64,000 nucleotides of DNA from Cupriavidus pampae (GTDB lineage: Bacteria > Pseudomonadota > Gammaproteobacteria > Burkholderiales > Burkholderiaceae), in the NCBI RefSeq assembly GCF_914271485.1, contig NZ_CAJZAG010000007.1, positions 409,255-473,254 of the forward strand, written 5' to 3'. Of the stretch, positions 41,804 to 51,871 are shown in pieces. The position numbers were made by a program, and so were the translations under genes. The notes beneath the pieces are model-generated. The model was given only the letters and a program-made list of their open reading frames with translations, had not been told where the DNA came from and searched no databases. Each line of letters begins with the position of its first letter. The first letter of the stretch is position 1.

Positions 41804-42586
41804 ATGATTTCCACGACCGATCCCCACCGCAACCGCAAGCCGATCAATATCGGCGAAGAGGAATGGGCGGTGCGCGTACAACTGGCGGCCGCCTATCGGC
41901 TGGCCGCCAAGTTCAACCTGACCGATCTGATCTACACGCATATCTCGGTGCGCGTGCCGGGGACGACCGACCAGTTCCTGATCAACCCGCACGGCTGGTT
42001 CTTTGACGAGATCACCGCGTCGTGCCTGGTGAAGATCGATACCGAAGGTCGCCCGATCGGCGACAACCGCTTCGAGGTCAACGCGGCCGGTTTCACGATC
42101 CACAGCGCGTTGCATCAGAGCCGCCATGATGTGGAATGCGTGGTGCATCTGCACACCGACGCCGGCATGGCGGTGGCCGCGCTCGAGTGCGGGCTGCTGC
42201 CGCTGAACCAGATCAGCATGCAGTTCTACAACCGCGTGAACTATCACGACTACGAGGGCATTTCGCTCGACCTCGACGAGCGGACACGTATCGTTGCGTC
42301 GATGAAGGACGCCCACTACCTGATCCTGCGCAACCATGGCCTGCTGACCACGGGGCGTTCGGTCGCGGAGGCGTTCACCCGCATGTTCTATCTGAACCGG
42401 GCGTGCGAGATTCAGCAGAAGACGCTGTCGATGGGGCAGAAGGTCACGATGCCGTCGCCCGAGGTGTGCGAACACGCGGCAAAGCAGCACGACGACTACG
42501 CCTACCTCGACACGGTCCATCTGGACCGCGAGTGGACGGCACTGCTGCGACTGCTGGATCGCGACGGCGGCGATTACCGCTGTTGA
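41804..42586 (+). CDS. class II aldolase/adducin-family protein
   Basis: 260 aa. Metal-binding histidines are visible in VECVVHLHTDAGMAVAAL (HxH) and in LILRNHGLLTTGRS; the N-terminal phosphate/substrate loop is LIYTHISVRVPGT. Class II aldolases cleave or decarboxylate sugar-acid phosphates using Zn. The larger size than fuculose-type enzymes is usual for the adducin-like subgroup whose substrates are mostly unknown. Shine-Dalgarno AAAGGAACCCC. It completes the 40.4-42.6 kb cluster. Confidence 0.85.
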   Translation: MISTTDPHRNRKPINIGEEEWAVRVQLAAAYRLAAKFNLTDLIYTHISVRVPGTTDQFLINPHGWFFDEITASCLVKIDTEGRPIGDNRFEVNAAGFTIHSALHQSRHDVECVVHLHTDAGMAVAALECGLLPLNQISMQFYNRVNYHDYEGISLDLDERTRIVASMKDAHYLILRNHGLLTTGRSVAEAFTRMFYLNRACEIQQKTLSMGQKVTMPSPEVCEHAAKQHDDYAYLDTVHLDREWTALLRLLDRDGGDYRC

Positions 42587-42601
42587 GCCGCGGCGGGTGT
42601 G

Positions 42602-44188
42602 TCAACGATCCGCGCGGTATAGCGACCAGACAGTCGCGCTCAATACCAGCGCCGCCACACCCGCCACCATCAGCGCCGCACCAAAACCACTGGCAAACGC
42701 CTGACTGGCCAGTGCGGCCGTCGTGGCGCGCGCGGCGGTGTCGAGCGGGGCGATCGCCTGCGCGATGTCGCCTGCCAGCACGCGCGTCATGAAATCCGTG
42801 CCCAGCGTATCGCGCCACGAGAAACCCGCGGGCAACGCGGCTTCGAACGCCTGCTGGGTGTGCGACGCCAACACGGCACCGAGCACACCCACCGCGGTCA
42901 CGATGGCCGAGAACCGCGTGGTCGTGCTGATGCCCGATGCCATCCCGGTCCGGTGCACCGGCACGCAGGCCATGATGGCCTTCTGCGTATCGCCATTCAT
43001 CACGCCAGCGCCCAGCCCCGTGACGATCATCCCCACCGCCACCAGCCCATAGTGCGCATGCGCGGCGACGGCCGCCACGAGCAGATTGCCGGTGCCGATC
43101 AGCAGCAGGCCGGCCACCAGCACGCTGCCACTGCCGTCAAACCGCGCCGACAGCCGCGCACCGACGAATTGACCAAAATAAGGTCCGACAATCATCGCGA
43201 GCGCAAACGGCAACATGCCCACACCCGCGTGCACCGCCGACATGCCAAACGCATTCTGCAGATACAGCGGCAGGAAGGTCATCATCACCTGCGCGCACGC
43301 GGCATAGCCGAACATGCCCAGCACCGCGCCCACAAAACGCGGCTGCCGGAACAGCGCCAGGTCGATCATTGCGTGCGCGGTGGCCCGTTCATGCAGCACG
43401 AACAGCACCAGCAGTACCGCGGCGCCACCGAAGCGCGACCACGTAGCCAGTGATGCCCAGCCATGCGCGGGCACATCGATCAGCGCCCAGATCGCGAGCA
43501 TCAACGCCACGCCAAACAGCGCGCTGCCCACGACATCGATGCGGGAGCTGGTCGGGTTGCGCGACTCGGTCACGGCGTAGCGCACGCACGCGACCAGCAC
43601 GAGGCAGATCGGCACATTGATCAGGAAGATCCAGCGCCAGCCCACCCACTGCGTGATGACGCCCCCGACCAGCGGTGCAATGGTAGTGGTGATGCCCATG
43701 CACGTTCCCCAGATCGCCCACGCGCGCGTGCGTTCGGCCCCTTCATGGAACGTGTTGGCAATGATGGCCAACGCAGCGGTCAGCAGCATCGCGGCGCCAA
43801 CGCCCTTGATCGCGCGCGCAACGTTGAGGAACGTGGCAGTCGAGGCCAGCCCGCAGCCAACCGATGCGAGGATAAACACCGCCAGACCGATCAGCATCAT
43901 GCGCTTGCGACCCAGCCGGTCGGCCAGCCCGCCAGCCGGCAGCAGGCACGACGCGAACGCGACCATATACGCACTGACGACCCATTCGACATCGGCAAAG
44001 CTCGCCTGGAACGTGCGCGCGATGGCGGGCAACGAGACGGCCACCACGTTGGTGTCGAGCACGATCAGCGAGCACGTGGCCGACGCGGTGCCGAGAATAA
44101 ACGCCTTGGTGCCACGGCCCATGGCAGTGGCGGGCGCGGCGGGCCGGCTGAACGGTGACGGCGATTGCGGGGACAGGGGCGTGGACAT
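42602..44188 (-). CDS. MFS drug-type exporter, DHA2 (EmrB/QacA) family
   Basis: 528 aa with about 14 transmembrane helices. Motif C-like and A-like signatures are seen: LIVLDTNVVAVSLPAIARTF, GLADRLGRKRMMLIGLAVFI and APLVGGVITQWVGWRWIFLI. It should export toxic organics by proton antiport. Transcribed divergently from a LysR gene with a TGTCA-N11-TGACA site between them, so that regulator probably controls it. Confidence 0.9.
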   Translation of the reverse strand: MSTPLSPQSPSPFSRPAAPATAMGRGTKAFILGTASATCSLIVLDTNVVAVSLPAIARTFQASFADVEWVVSAYMVAFASCLLPAGGLADRLGRKRMMLIGLAVFILASVGCGLASTATFLNVARAIKGVGAAMLLTAALAIIANTFHEGAERTRAWAIWGTCMGITTTIAPLVGGVITQWVGWRWIFLINVPICLVLVACVRYAVTESRNPTSSRIDVVGSALFGVALMLAIWALIDVPAHGWASLATWSRFGGAAVLLVLFVLHERATAHAMIDLALFRQPRFVGAVLGMFGYAACAQVMMTFLPLYLQNAFGMSAVHAGVGMLPFALAMIVGPYFGQFVGARLSARFDGSGSVLVAGLLLIGTGNLLVAAVAAHAHYGLVAVGMIVTGLGAGVMNGDTQKAIMACVPVHRTGMASGISTTTRFSAIVTAVGVLGAVLASHTQQAFEAALPAGFSWRDTLGTDFMTRVLAGDIAQAIAPLDTAARATTAALASQAFASGFGAALMVAGVAALVLSATVWSLYRADR

Positions 44189-44238
44189 GGTAGTGCGGAA
44201 AGCAGCGAGGGTTGCATCTTAACGACGCGACTATTGCC

Positions 44239-44259
44239 TGTCATTGCTATACAGTGACA
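44239..44259. promoter_or_regulatory. LysR-type operator between exporter and regulator
   Basis: Inverted repeat TGTCA-N11-TGACA, the T-N11-A arrangement bound by LysR-type proteins, in the 113-base gap between the divergent DHA2 exporter and LysR genes. Confidence 0.65.
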
Positions 44260-44301
44260 ACATCGTTAACGGAATTGGCAACAGCGTGGCATAGCAGGAT
44301 C

Positions 44302-45195
44302 ATGAAGGAACTCGACATTGCTCATCTGCGCGCCGTGACCGAGGTGGCGCGCCAGCTCCATTTCGGTCATGCGGCGGAAGCGCTCGACCTTGCGCCGCCG
44401 ATGCTGACGCGGCGTATTCAGGAAGCCGAGCGGCTGCTGGGCGCGCGGCTGTTCCATCGCACCCGCCGCTCGGTGGAACTGACCGCGGCCGGGCAGGCGT
44501 TCCTGCCCGAAGCCCTCGCGGTGCTCGAACACCTGGCGCGTGGCATCGAAGTGGCCGCGCGCGCGGAACGCGGCGAAGTGGGGCGGATCGAGGTGGGTTA
44601 CGTCGGCTCGGCGGCTTATGCCGGCGTGCTGCAGCAGAACATCCGCGGCTTTCGCGATACGCATCCGCTCGTCGATATCCGCATCCATGAAGTGGTCATG
44701 GACCGCATCGGCCCAATGCTCGAGGCGGGCGAGATCGACGTGGCGTACTGCCGCCCACCGATGACGCTGCCCGACGGCATGCGCACGCAGACCGTGCATC
44801 GCGACGCGTTTCTGCTGGCATTGCCGTCCGATTCGCCGCTCGCTGATGAGGCTGAGATCCAGCCCGCGCAACTACGCGAGGCCACGTTCGTGGTGCCGGA
44901 GCAGGAAGCCGGAACGGTGGAGGTGGCGCGGCGCGGGCGCTTTTCGGCGGCCTTCGGCCCGCGCGGCGGCACGCTCGCGGCAGTGCTGGCGCGCGTGGCG
45001 CTGGGGAATAGCGTGGCCGTGGTGCCGGGCACGCTCGCGTCCTGTGTGTCGCTACCGGGCGTGGTCTATCGGCCGATCGCGGGCAAGCCGATCGTGTCCG
45101 AGGTCGCGCTGGCCTATCGCGCCGGCGAAGTCTCGGCCACCGTGCGCGCGTTCGTGCGGTATGCGATCAGCGACGCGCGGGTGTCTGCGCGATAA
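44302..45195 (+). CDS. LysR-family transcriptional regulator
   Basis: 297 aa. N-terminal winged helix (LDIAHLRAVTEVARQLHFGH, AAEALDLAPPMLTRRIQEAE, LLGARLFHRTRRSVELTAAG) and a LysR substrate domain (EVGRIEVGYVGSAAYAGVLQ). The ATG at 44302 gives the standard N-terminus (MKELDIAHLRAV); the frame opens at 44212. It likely regulates the divergent exporter. Its 3' end overlaps the convergent msrC gene by 29 bases. Confidence 0.9.
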   Translation: MKELDIAHLRAVTEVARQLHFGHAAEALDLAPPMLTRRIQEAERLLGARLFHRTRRSVELTAAGQAFLPEALAVLEHLARGIEVAARAERGEVGRIEVGYVGSAAYAGVLQQNIRGFRDTHPLVDIRIHEVVMDRIGPMLEAGEIDVAYCRPPMTLPDGMRTQTVHRDAFLLALPSDSPLADEAEIQPAQLREATFVVPEQEAGTVEVARRGRFSAAFGPRGGTLAAVLARVALGNSVAVVPGTLASCVSLPGVVYRPIAGKPIVSEVALAYRAGEVSATVRAFVRYAISDARVSAR

Positions 45196-45679
45196 AGGCC
45201 TGAACGAAGACCTGACACAGCGCCTCCATGCCGCGCGCATCGTCGTTATCGAAGCGGCCGGGCACCGGACTATCCACGTCCCACACGCCGATCAGGGTGC
45301 CATCGTCGGTGAACAGCGGCACAACGACCTCCGAGCGCGATGCCGCGTCGCACGCGATATGGCCCGGGAACGCGTGCACATCGGGTACCACCTGCGTGAC
45401 CCGCGTCTGCGCGGCCGTGCCGCACACACCCCGACCGAGCGCGATGCGCACGCACGCCGGTTTGCCCTGGAACGGGCCCACCACGAGCTCGGTACCGTCG
45501 AAGAAGTAGAAGCCGGCCCAGTTGAGATCGCGCAGCGAATGGAACACCAGCGAGGAGAAATTGGCGGCGTTGGCGATGGGATCGCGCTCGTCACCGAGCA
45601 GACCGCGCGCCTGCTCCACGAGCTCCGCATAGTGTTCGGTCTTGGATAGGTGCGAGGCGTCGGTGGAGAGCGTGAACAT
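45167..45679 (-). CDS. msrC: free methionine-(R)-sulfoxide reductase, GAF-type
   Basis: 170 aa single GAF domain: FSSLVFHSLRDLNWAGFYFF, ELVVGPFQGKPACVRIALGR, GVCGTAAQTRVTQVVPDVHA and HIACDAASRSEVVVPLF. The three conserved cysteines (in PACVRI, GVCGTA and IACDAA) match fRMsr enzymes, which reduce free Met-R-sulfoxide with thioredoxin. ATG 45679 is chosen; 45688 is three codons upstream. Confidence 0.88.
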   Translation of the reverse strand: MFTLSTDASHLSKTEHYAELVEQARGLLGDERDPIANAANFSSLVFHSLRDLNWAGFYFFDGTELVVGPFQGKPACVRIALGRGVCGTAAQTRVTQVVPDVHAFPGHIACDAASRSEVVVPLFTDDGTLIGVWDVDSPVPGRFDNDDARGMEALCQVFVQAFIAQTPARR

Positions 45680-45817
45680 ATTGGGCAAGAGGGCAGCAGG
45701 GACAAAAAGCGAATCGCGTCATTCTATCGGGCTTCCGATGTCCTCTCTCGCATTGGGGTCGGCCAGCTTTGTGACTAAGCTGATGAGAGATCAACCGAGG
45801 ATCAACCGAGGGGAGCG

Positions 45818-46033
45818 ATGCAGGCCTGTGACCTTTGCCATCTGCTGGTGGGCGAGCCGGCAAGCGTGCCGCCACACGAGAATCTGCAGGCGTCCGGCAT
45901 CGGCGCCATGTCCAATCGCTGCAAGGTGGATAGCCGTTGGCGCTGCACGGGCTGCGGCGCGTGGATGTACCAGAGCACCGCGTTAGGGCAGCCGCCCAAC
46001 ATGTGGCGCATGGGCGGTCCCCCGCCAAGGTAG
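45818..46033 (+). CDS. small zinc-ribbon-like protein, 71 aa
   Basis: MQACDLCHLLVGEPASVPPH, then a second pair in RWRCTGCGAWMYQST: two CxxC knuckles that could bind one zinc ion. No recognised family. Ribosome-binding GGGGAGCG precedes the ATG. It points in the same direction as the next zinc-ribbon gene, 75 bases on. Confidence 0.55.
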   Translation: MQACDLCHLLVGEPASVPPHENLQASGIGAMSNRCKVDSRWRCTGCGAWMYQSTALGQPPNMWRMGGPPPR

Positions 46034-46108
46034 GGGGCACCTCACGCTTACGTAGCATGTGACCAAGGCAACACCCATGTTACGATGCGCGGCGTAATTG
46101 GAGTTCAT

Positions 46109-46327
46109 ATGTTTGTCTGCCAGAACCAACCTTGCGGTGCCAAATGGGCGCCCACCGAGGTGACGATCAAAAACGAAGGGCAGGGATTTTTGTTCCGCTG
46201 CCCACTTTGCGGCGCACGCAATCACTTGCAGGCGCGTCAGCGGCCGGATGGCACTACCGAATACAGGCAAGCGCGACGGGAATCACCACCCGCCGATACC
46301 GAACGCCCACGCGGACGACGGTCCTGA
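46109..46327 (+). CDS. small zinc-ribbon protein, 72 aa
   Basis: MFVCQNQPCGAKWAPTEVTI and FRCPLCGARNHLQARQ supply a C-x4-C / CxxC zinc site. The tail is charged and disordered (SPPADTERPRGRRS). The frame opens at 46085, but the ATG at 46109 starts exactly at the motif. A role as nucleic-acid-binding or regulator is only a guess. Confidence 0.6.
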   Translation: MFVCQNQPCGAKWAPTEVTIKNEGQGFLFRCPLCGARNHLQARQRPDGTTEYRQARRESPPADTERPRGRRS

Positions 46328-46405
46328 CCTCGAAACTTGGAGGAAATATGGCGTGACGGCGCCAGATTCCCTCAAGACGGCGGATATGGGACCGATAAGA
46401 ACATT

Positions 46406-46789
46406 ATGGACATTAGTGATCTTTCCCACGACTCCGCTTCGAATTCCGAAGTCATCGGCTGGTCGGGCGCAACGCCTCAGGTTATCGCGAGGGTGTTGAA
46501 CGCCGCGCTCGCTGCGCAGGACCTGTCGGGGTTTGCCGCGCTCCTGTCTGATATCGCACGCGATCGCGGCCTCAAAGGCGCACGCGGTACGCATCAGTCG
46601 ATCTACGACATGCCATATGCGAGTCTGCTGCCGAGGCAGAAGCATATGCTCGCGGATGCGTTCGATCTGTTTATCCGGCTCGGCATCGAATTTCGCGCGC
46701 GCGGCGCCGATGAGGACGCCGACGACGCGCTGGGCGAAGACCTCGAACCGTTGCGCGATATCGATGACGAGGACGCGATCGACGACTGA
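46406..46789 (+). CDS. hypothetical acidic protein, 127 aa
   Basis: The central part is helical (VIARVLNAALAAQDLSGFAA; LLPRQKHMLADAFDLFIRLG), and the C-terminus is extremely acidic (DEDADDALGEDLEPLRDIDD). No known family recognised. The ATG at 46406 follows a GGGACCG region; an upstream ATG at 46337 would add 23 residues. It converges on gdhB. Confidence 0.55.
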   Translation: MDISDLSHDSASNSEVIGWSGATPQVIARVLNAALAAQDLSGFAALLSDIARDRGLKGARGTHQSIYDMPYASLLPRQKHMLADAFDLFIRLGIEFRARGADEDADDALGEDLEPLRDIDDEDAIDD

Positions 46790-46847
46790 GCGATCGACTT
46801 CTAGCGCGCTCGACGACTGAGCGATCACGGACTGCCGTGATGGGGGC

Positions 46848-49800
46848 TCACCCCCGATCGAGCAGTCCGATCTCCCGTACCGCCACGGATAGCATCGACA
46901 ACCCAGCCGTCGATGGCGCGCCCGACGCGCGCTGATCGGCCAGCATCTGCGCATAGCGATCGAGCGCCGTCTGCCGTCCCGCGCGCCACGTATCGATCAG
47001 CGTGTTCGCATCATCGACCCCCGGCGCGCTCGACAGCACGCTGGTGGCCAACGCGCGTTTGAGTCGCCCAAGATCTTCCAGCGTCGTGGTGCGTGCCAGC
47101 AGATCCCAGTGCGTATCGGCCGGCAGGGCCAACGCGCGCTCGCGCAACCAGCCGAAGTTCAGATGCGTATCCAGCGCGAAATACACGCCCGCCACCGCAT
47201 CCAGACTGCGGTCGCAGTTGGCCGCGACCTCGGCGATATCGAGTGCCGCAGCCGCGGTGTCGCTGGCAGCCACCGCCATCGCGAGCGTCGCGTCGACGCC
47301 GGCATCGGTCAGTTCGTGCACGCGCGCATCCAGGGCCGCCGCGGTCTCGGTGGGCAACAGTTGCGGTAGCTGCGGCGTAAGCCAGCGCGCGGCCTCGACG
47401 AAGCGCGCGGCGCCAGCCTCCACCGTGCCACCGCCGCGCAGATAGCGCACAAACCAGAGCGACGCGCGTTCCAGCAGCCGGCCCAGCGCGCCGAACATCT
47501 GCGCCTGCACCGCATCGTCCACGCGATTGTCGAGCGCATCGATGGCCTGCCACAGCGCGGTCAGCCCAAACACGTCGCGTGCCAGCATGCACGCGCGCAC
47601 GATCTCGGCCGGCCGGGCATCGGTCTCCTCCATCAGGTGATGCACGAAGGTGGCGCCGATACGATTCACCAGCATATTGGTCAGATGCGTGGCCAGGATC
47701 TCGCGGCGCAGCGGATGCCGTTCCATCGCGCCCGCATACCGTTCCCGCAGCGGCAGGGGGAAATAATCGGGCAGCAGATAGGCGACCAATGGGTCGTCAG
47801 GCAGGTCCGACACCAGCAGTTCGTCGTAGAGCCACATCTTGCTGTAGGCCAGCAACACCGCGCGCTCGGGCGAGGTGAGGCCGGCCCCGTCGGCCTTGCG
47901 TTCGGCGATCGCTTCCTCGGAAGGCAGGAATTCGAGCGGGCGATTAAGCCGGCCCGCGCGTTCGAGCCAGCGTATCAGCCGGGCCTCGGCATCGATCAGC
48001 GCGGCCGATTCGCGCCCGGCCACGGACAGCGCCTGCGTTTGGTAGTAGTTGTCCTGCAGCACGAGCAGGCCCACCTCGTCGGTCATCTCGGCCAGCAGCG
48101 TGTTGCGCTGCTTCTCCGTCATCTCGCCTTCGCGCACGACAATGCCGAGCAGAATCTTGATGTTGACCTCGTGGTCCGAACAATCGACGCCGGCGGAATT
48201 GTCGATCGCATCGGTATTGATGCGGCCACCCTTGCGCGCGAACTCGATGCGCCCCAACTGCGTGAAGCCCAGATTGCCGCCTTCGCCGATGACCTTGCAG
48301 CGCAGTTCGCTACCGTTGACGCGCACCGCGTCGTTGGCGCGATCGCCCACCTGCTGATGCGTTTCGTTGGCTGACTTCACATAGGTGCCGATGCCGCCGT
48401 TGTAGAGCAGATCGACCGGCGCCATCAGGATCGCGTGAATCAGGTCGGCCGGCGACAACGACGTGGCCTCGATATTCAGCGCCGCGCGTACCTGCGGCGT
48501 CAGCGCAATTGACTTGGCCGTGCGCGGATAGATGCCGCCGCCCTCCGAGATCAGCTTGGTATCGTAGTCGGCCCAGCTCGAACGCGGCAGCGCGAACAGC
48601 CGCGTGCGCTCGGCCAGCGTGCGAGCGGGGTCCGGATCGGGGTCCAGAAAGATATGGCGATGGTCGAACGCGGCCAGCAGGCGGATACACGGCGAAAGCA
48701 GCATGCCATTGCCGAACACGTCGCCCGACATATCGCCGATACCGACCACCGAGAACGGCGTGCGCTGGATATCGATGCCCATCTCGCGGAAGTGCCGCTT
48801 GACGGATTCCCACGCCCCACGCGCGGTGATCGCCATCTTCTTGTGGTCGTAACCGACCGAGCCACCCGAGGCGAACGCATCGTCGAGCCAGAACTTGTAC
48901 TCGCCCGAGATCGCGTTGGCATAGTCGGAGAACGTGGCCGTGCCCTTGTCGGCGGCCACCACGAGGTACGGGTCCGATTCATCGTGCCGCACCACGCTCG
49001 GCGGCGGAATCAGTTCTCCCGCCACGAGGTTGTCGGTCAGGTCGAGCAGGCCGCGCAGGAAGGTCTGGTAGCACGCCACGCCCTCGGCGAGGAACGCGTC
49101 CCGATCTGTCATCGGCGGCGGGCGCTTGACCACGAAGCCACCCTTGGAGCCGACCGGCACGATCACGGTGTTCTTGACCATCTGCGCCTTCATCAGGCCT
49201 AGCACCTCGGTCCGGAAATCTTCGCGGCGGTCGGACCAGCGCAGTCCGCCCCGCGCTACGCGGCCGCCGCGCAGGTGCACGCCTTCCACGCGCGGCGAGT
49301 AGACCCAGATCTCGAACATCGGGCGCGGCTCGGGCAGGCCCTGCACCAGCGCCGGATTGAACTTGAACGACAGGTAAGGGCGGGGCGCGCCTTGCGCATC
49401 GCGCAGGAAATAGTTGGTGCGCACGGTGGCCATCATCACGTTGAGGAACAGCCGCAGGATGCGGTCCTCGTCGAGATTGGGCACCTGATCGAGCGCCGCG
49501 CTGATATCGTCGAGCAGCTTCTGGCAGCGTGCGTCCTGTGCGGGCTCGGGCGCGGTGCCGGGCAGACCGCAGGCGATGGCCGGATCGAAACGCGCCACGA
49601 ACAGTGCCACCAGCATCGCCGCGATGCGCGGATTGCTGGTCAGCGCGCGCTCGATATAGGCGTTGCTGAAGGTCGAGCCCACCTGCCGCAGGTACTTTGC
49701 ATAGGCGCGCAGAATCGTCACGTCGCGCGCGCCCAGACCCGCGCGCAGGACCAGCCGGTTGAGATCGTCGTTCTCGATCTCGCCGTTCCAGGCGCGTCCG

Positions 49801-51773
49801 AACGCATCCTCGAACAGTGGCTTGATGCGCTCGATCTCCACGTCGATCGGCGGGCCGTCATGGTCGTTCGCGATCTCGAGCCCAAAGTCGTGGATCCACA
49901 CCGGCAGGCCCGCATCGGGCTCGATCAGATAGGGACGCTCTTCATCGACGCGCACGCCAAGGTGCTCGAGCATCGGCAGGCTGTGCGACAGCGCGATGGG
50001 CTCACCCGCGCGGAACACCTTGAAGCGGAACGCGCCGGAAGCGGCCTCGATCGGCCGGTACAGATTCATCGCGAGTCCGCTTGGATGCTGGCGCGCGTGC
50101 TCCATCAGCTCAATATCGCGCACGGCCGTGCGCGCGGCATAGTCTTCGCGATAGCCGGCGGGGAACGAGTCGCCGTAGCGGCGCAGCAGACTGTTGCCCA
50201 GTTCCTCGCCGCGACTCTCGTGCAACGCGCTGGCCAGATCGTCCTGCCAGCGGCGCGTAGCCTGAACGATGCGCTCCTCCAGCTCGCGCGTGTCCACTTC
50301 CGGCATGGTGCCGGGCTGGCCGCGCACGGTCAGCTGGATGCGCGCGAGTGGGGACTCCGACAACAGCGGTGTGAACTCGCAACTGGTGCCGTTGAACGCC
50401 TTCACCAGCAGCTTCTGGATACGCTGGCGCAGGTCCGTGTTGTATTTGTCGCGCGGCACGAACACCAGGCACGACACGTAGCGGTCGAAGCGGTCGCGCC
50501 GCACGAACAGCCGCGTGCGCTGATGTTCCTGCAGGCGCAGGATGCCGAGCGCGATGTCATACAGCTCGTCTTCATCCACCTGGAACAGATCGTCGCGCGG
50601 ATATTGTTCAAGGATCGTCACCAGCGACTTGTACAGATGCCCCTTGGTCAGGAAGCCCGCGCGCGCGAGGATATTCGCGCATTTGCGGCGCACCAGCGGG
50701 ATCTCGGCGCTCGACACCATATAGGCGGTCGAGGTATAGAGCCCGACAAAGCGACGCTCGCCGAACAGCTTGCCATTGGCATCGACGAGCTTGATGCCGA
50801 CGTAGTCCAGATAACCGGGCCGATGCACGGTCGCGCGCGAGTTGGCCTTGGTCAGGAAGATCGGAGATTCGCCTTCGATGATGGCGCGCGCGGCGGCGGG
50901 CAGGGGCGTCAGTGCGTCGTCACCGGGCGTACGCAGGGACTCGCGCAGAATGCCGGAGCCGGAGCCATCGACGCCGCGCAGCCAGAACTGGCCGTCCTTC
51001 GATACCAGCTCGTAGTCGCGGTGACCGAGAAACGTGAAATGGTCATCGATCATCCATTCGAGAAACGCGCGTGCCTCCAGCGCGACGGGCGTGTTGGCAT
51101 CGGGGGCACTGGCCATGCGCAGCACGGTCTCGCGCGCGATGCTCTGCATCGCGGGCCAGTCCTCCACCGAGGCGCGCACGTCGCCGAGCACGCGTGCAAT
51201 GCCCTGCCGCAGCGCTTCCAGCCGCGCTGGGTCGCCGGTACGATCGACCTCGAAGTGAATAAACGATTCGAGCTGGCAGGCCGTCTTGGACTCGTCCTTG
51301 CCCTGATTCTTGCCCGGATTTCCCGACGCGTCCGGGCCGCCCAGGCCGATGCTCTCGATCGTCCCGCGCGCATCGCGGCAGACGCGGAAGACCGGATGGA
51401 TCGCCGAATGGAGCGTGAGCCCGGCGCGATTGATATCCATCGTCACCGAGTCCACGAGGAACGGCATATCGTCGTTCACGATCTCGACGATCGTGTGGTC
51501 CGAATGCCAGCCGTGTTCCTCGAGGTTCGGGTTGTAGACGCGCAGCCGCGCGTGGCCGGGCTGGAATTTCTGCGCGGTCTGCCAGTGCGCCATCACGGCG
51601 CCATACAGATCCGCTACTTCCCGTGCGAGCAAATCCTCCGCATCGGCCAGGTCATAGTAGTGCCGCAGTAGCGGCGCCACGATGTCGAAGGTCTGTGTCG
51701 GCAGTCGATCGCGCGCAAACGCGAGCAGTTCATCCAGCAGGAGTGCGACTTTTTCTTCGTTTTCCGGTGGCAT
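46848..51773 (-). CDS. gdhB: NAD-specific glutamate dehydrogenase, large (GDH-180) class
   Basis: 1641 aa, the length of the L-180 GDH class. It deaminates glutamate to 2-oxoglutarate, linking amino-acid catabolism to the TCA cycle. The N-terminal regulatory regions (ACT-like segments, about residues 1-700) precede the catalytic core, recognised by KNTVIVPVGSKGGFVVKRPP with the substrate Lys, the GIGDMSGDVFGNGMLLSPCI nucleotide loop and LYNGGIGTYVKSANETHQQV. A long helical C-terminal domain follows. It is a single gene transcribed from the region before 51773; no operon partner. Confidence 0.95.
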   Translation of the reverse strand: MPPENEEKVALLLDELLAFARDRLPTQTFDIVAPLLRHYYDLADAEDLLAREVADLYGAVMAHWQTAQKFQPGHARLRVYNPNLEEHGWHSDHTIVEIVNDDMPFLVDSVTMDINRAGLTLHSAIHPVFRVCRDARGTIESIGLGGPDASGNPGKNQGKDESKTACQLESFIHFEVDRTGDPARLEALRQGIARVLGDVRASVEDWPAMQSIARETVLRMASAPDANTPVALEARAFLEWMIDDHFTFLGHRDYELVSKDGQFWLRGVDGSGSGILRESLRTPGDDALTPLPAAARAIIEGESPIFLTKANSRATVHRPGYLDYVGIKLVDANGKLFGERRFVGLYTSTAYMVSSAEIPLVRRKCANILARAGFLTKGHLYKSLVTILEQYPRDDLFQVDEDELYDIALGILRLQEHQRTRLFVRRDRFDRYVSCLVFVPRDKYNTDLRQRIQKLLVKAFNGTSCEFTPLLSESPLARIQLTVRGQPGTMPEVDTRELEERIVQATRRWQDDLASALHESRGEELGNSLLRRYGDSFPAGYREDYAARTAVRDIELMEHARQHPSGLAMNLYRPIEAASGAFRFKVFRAGEPIALSHSLPMLEHLGVRVDEERPYLIEPDAGLPVWIHDFGLEIANDHDGPPIDVEIERIKPLFEDAFGRAWNGEIENDDLNRLVLRAGLGARDVTILRAYAKYLRQVGSTFSNAYIERALTSNPRIAAMLVALFVARFDPAIACGLPGTAPEPAQDARCQKLLDDISAALDQVPNLDEDRILRLFLNVMMATVRTNYFLRDAQGAPRPYLSFKFNPALVQGLPEPRPMFEIWVYSPRVEGVHLRGGRVARGGLRWSDRREDFRTEVLGLMKAQMVKNTVIVPVGSKGGFVVKRPPPMTDRDAFLAEGVACYQTFLRGLLDLTDNLVAGELIPPPSVVRHDESDPYLVVAADKGTATFSDYANAISGEYKFWLDDAFASGGSVGYDHKKMAITARGAWESVKRHFREMGIDIQRTPFSVVGIGDMSGDVFGNGMLLSPCIRLLAAFDHRHIFLDPDPDPARTLAERTRLFALPRSSWADYDTKLISEGGGIYPRTAKSIALTPQVRAALNIEATSLSPADLIHAILMAPVDLLYNGGIGTYVKSANETHQQVGDRANDAVRVNGSELRCKVIGEGGNLGFTQLGRIEFARKGGRINTDAIDNSAGVDCSDHEVNIKILLGIVVREGEMTEKQRNTLLAEMTDEVGLLVLQDNYYQTQALSVAGRESAALIDAEARLIRWLERAGRLNRPLEFLPSEEAIAERKADGAGLTSPERAVLLAYSKMWLYDELLVSDLPDDPLVAYLLPDYFPLPLRERYAGAMERHPLRREILATHLTNMLVNRIGATFVHHLMEETDARPAEIVRACMLARDVFGLTALWQAIDALDNRVDDAVQAQMFGALGRLLERASLWFVRYLRGGGTVEAGAARFVEAARWLTPQLPQLLPTETAAALDARVHELTDAGVDATLAMAVAASDTAAAALDIAEVAANCDRSLDAVAGVYFALDTHLNFGWLRERALALPADTHWDLLARTTTLEDLGRLKRALATSVLSSAPGVDDANTLIDTWRAGRQTALDRYAQMLADQRASGAPSTAGLSMLSVAVREIGLLDRG

Positions 51774-51871
51774 GGCATCCCCTCGGCATGTGCCGACGCA
51801 TGCTCATACTGTAGGAAAAAATGGCCGCGCCGGCTGACAAAAATTCCGGCTCGCGCGTGTTCGAAAGTTGC

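Noticed and set aside
49275..51671. 798-aa plus-strand ORF opposite gdhB
   Set aside because: Antisense shadow of a real, highly conserved GC-rich gene; rich in Arg/His/Gln with no domain.
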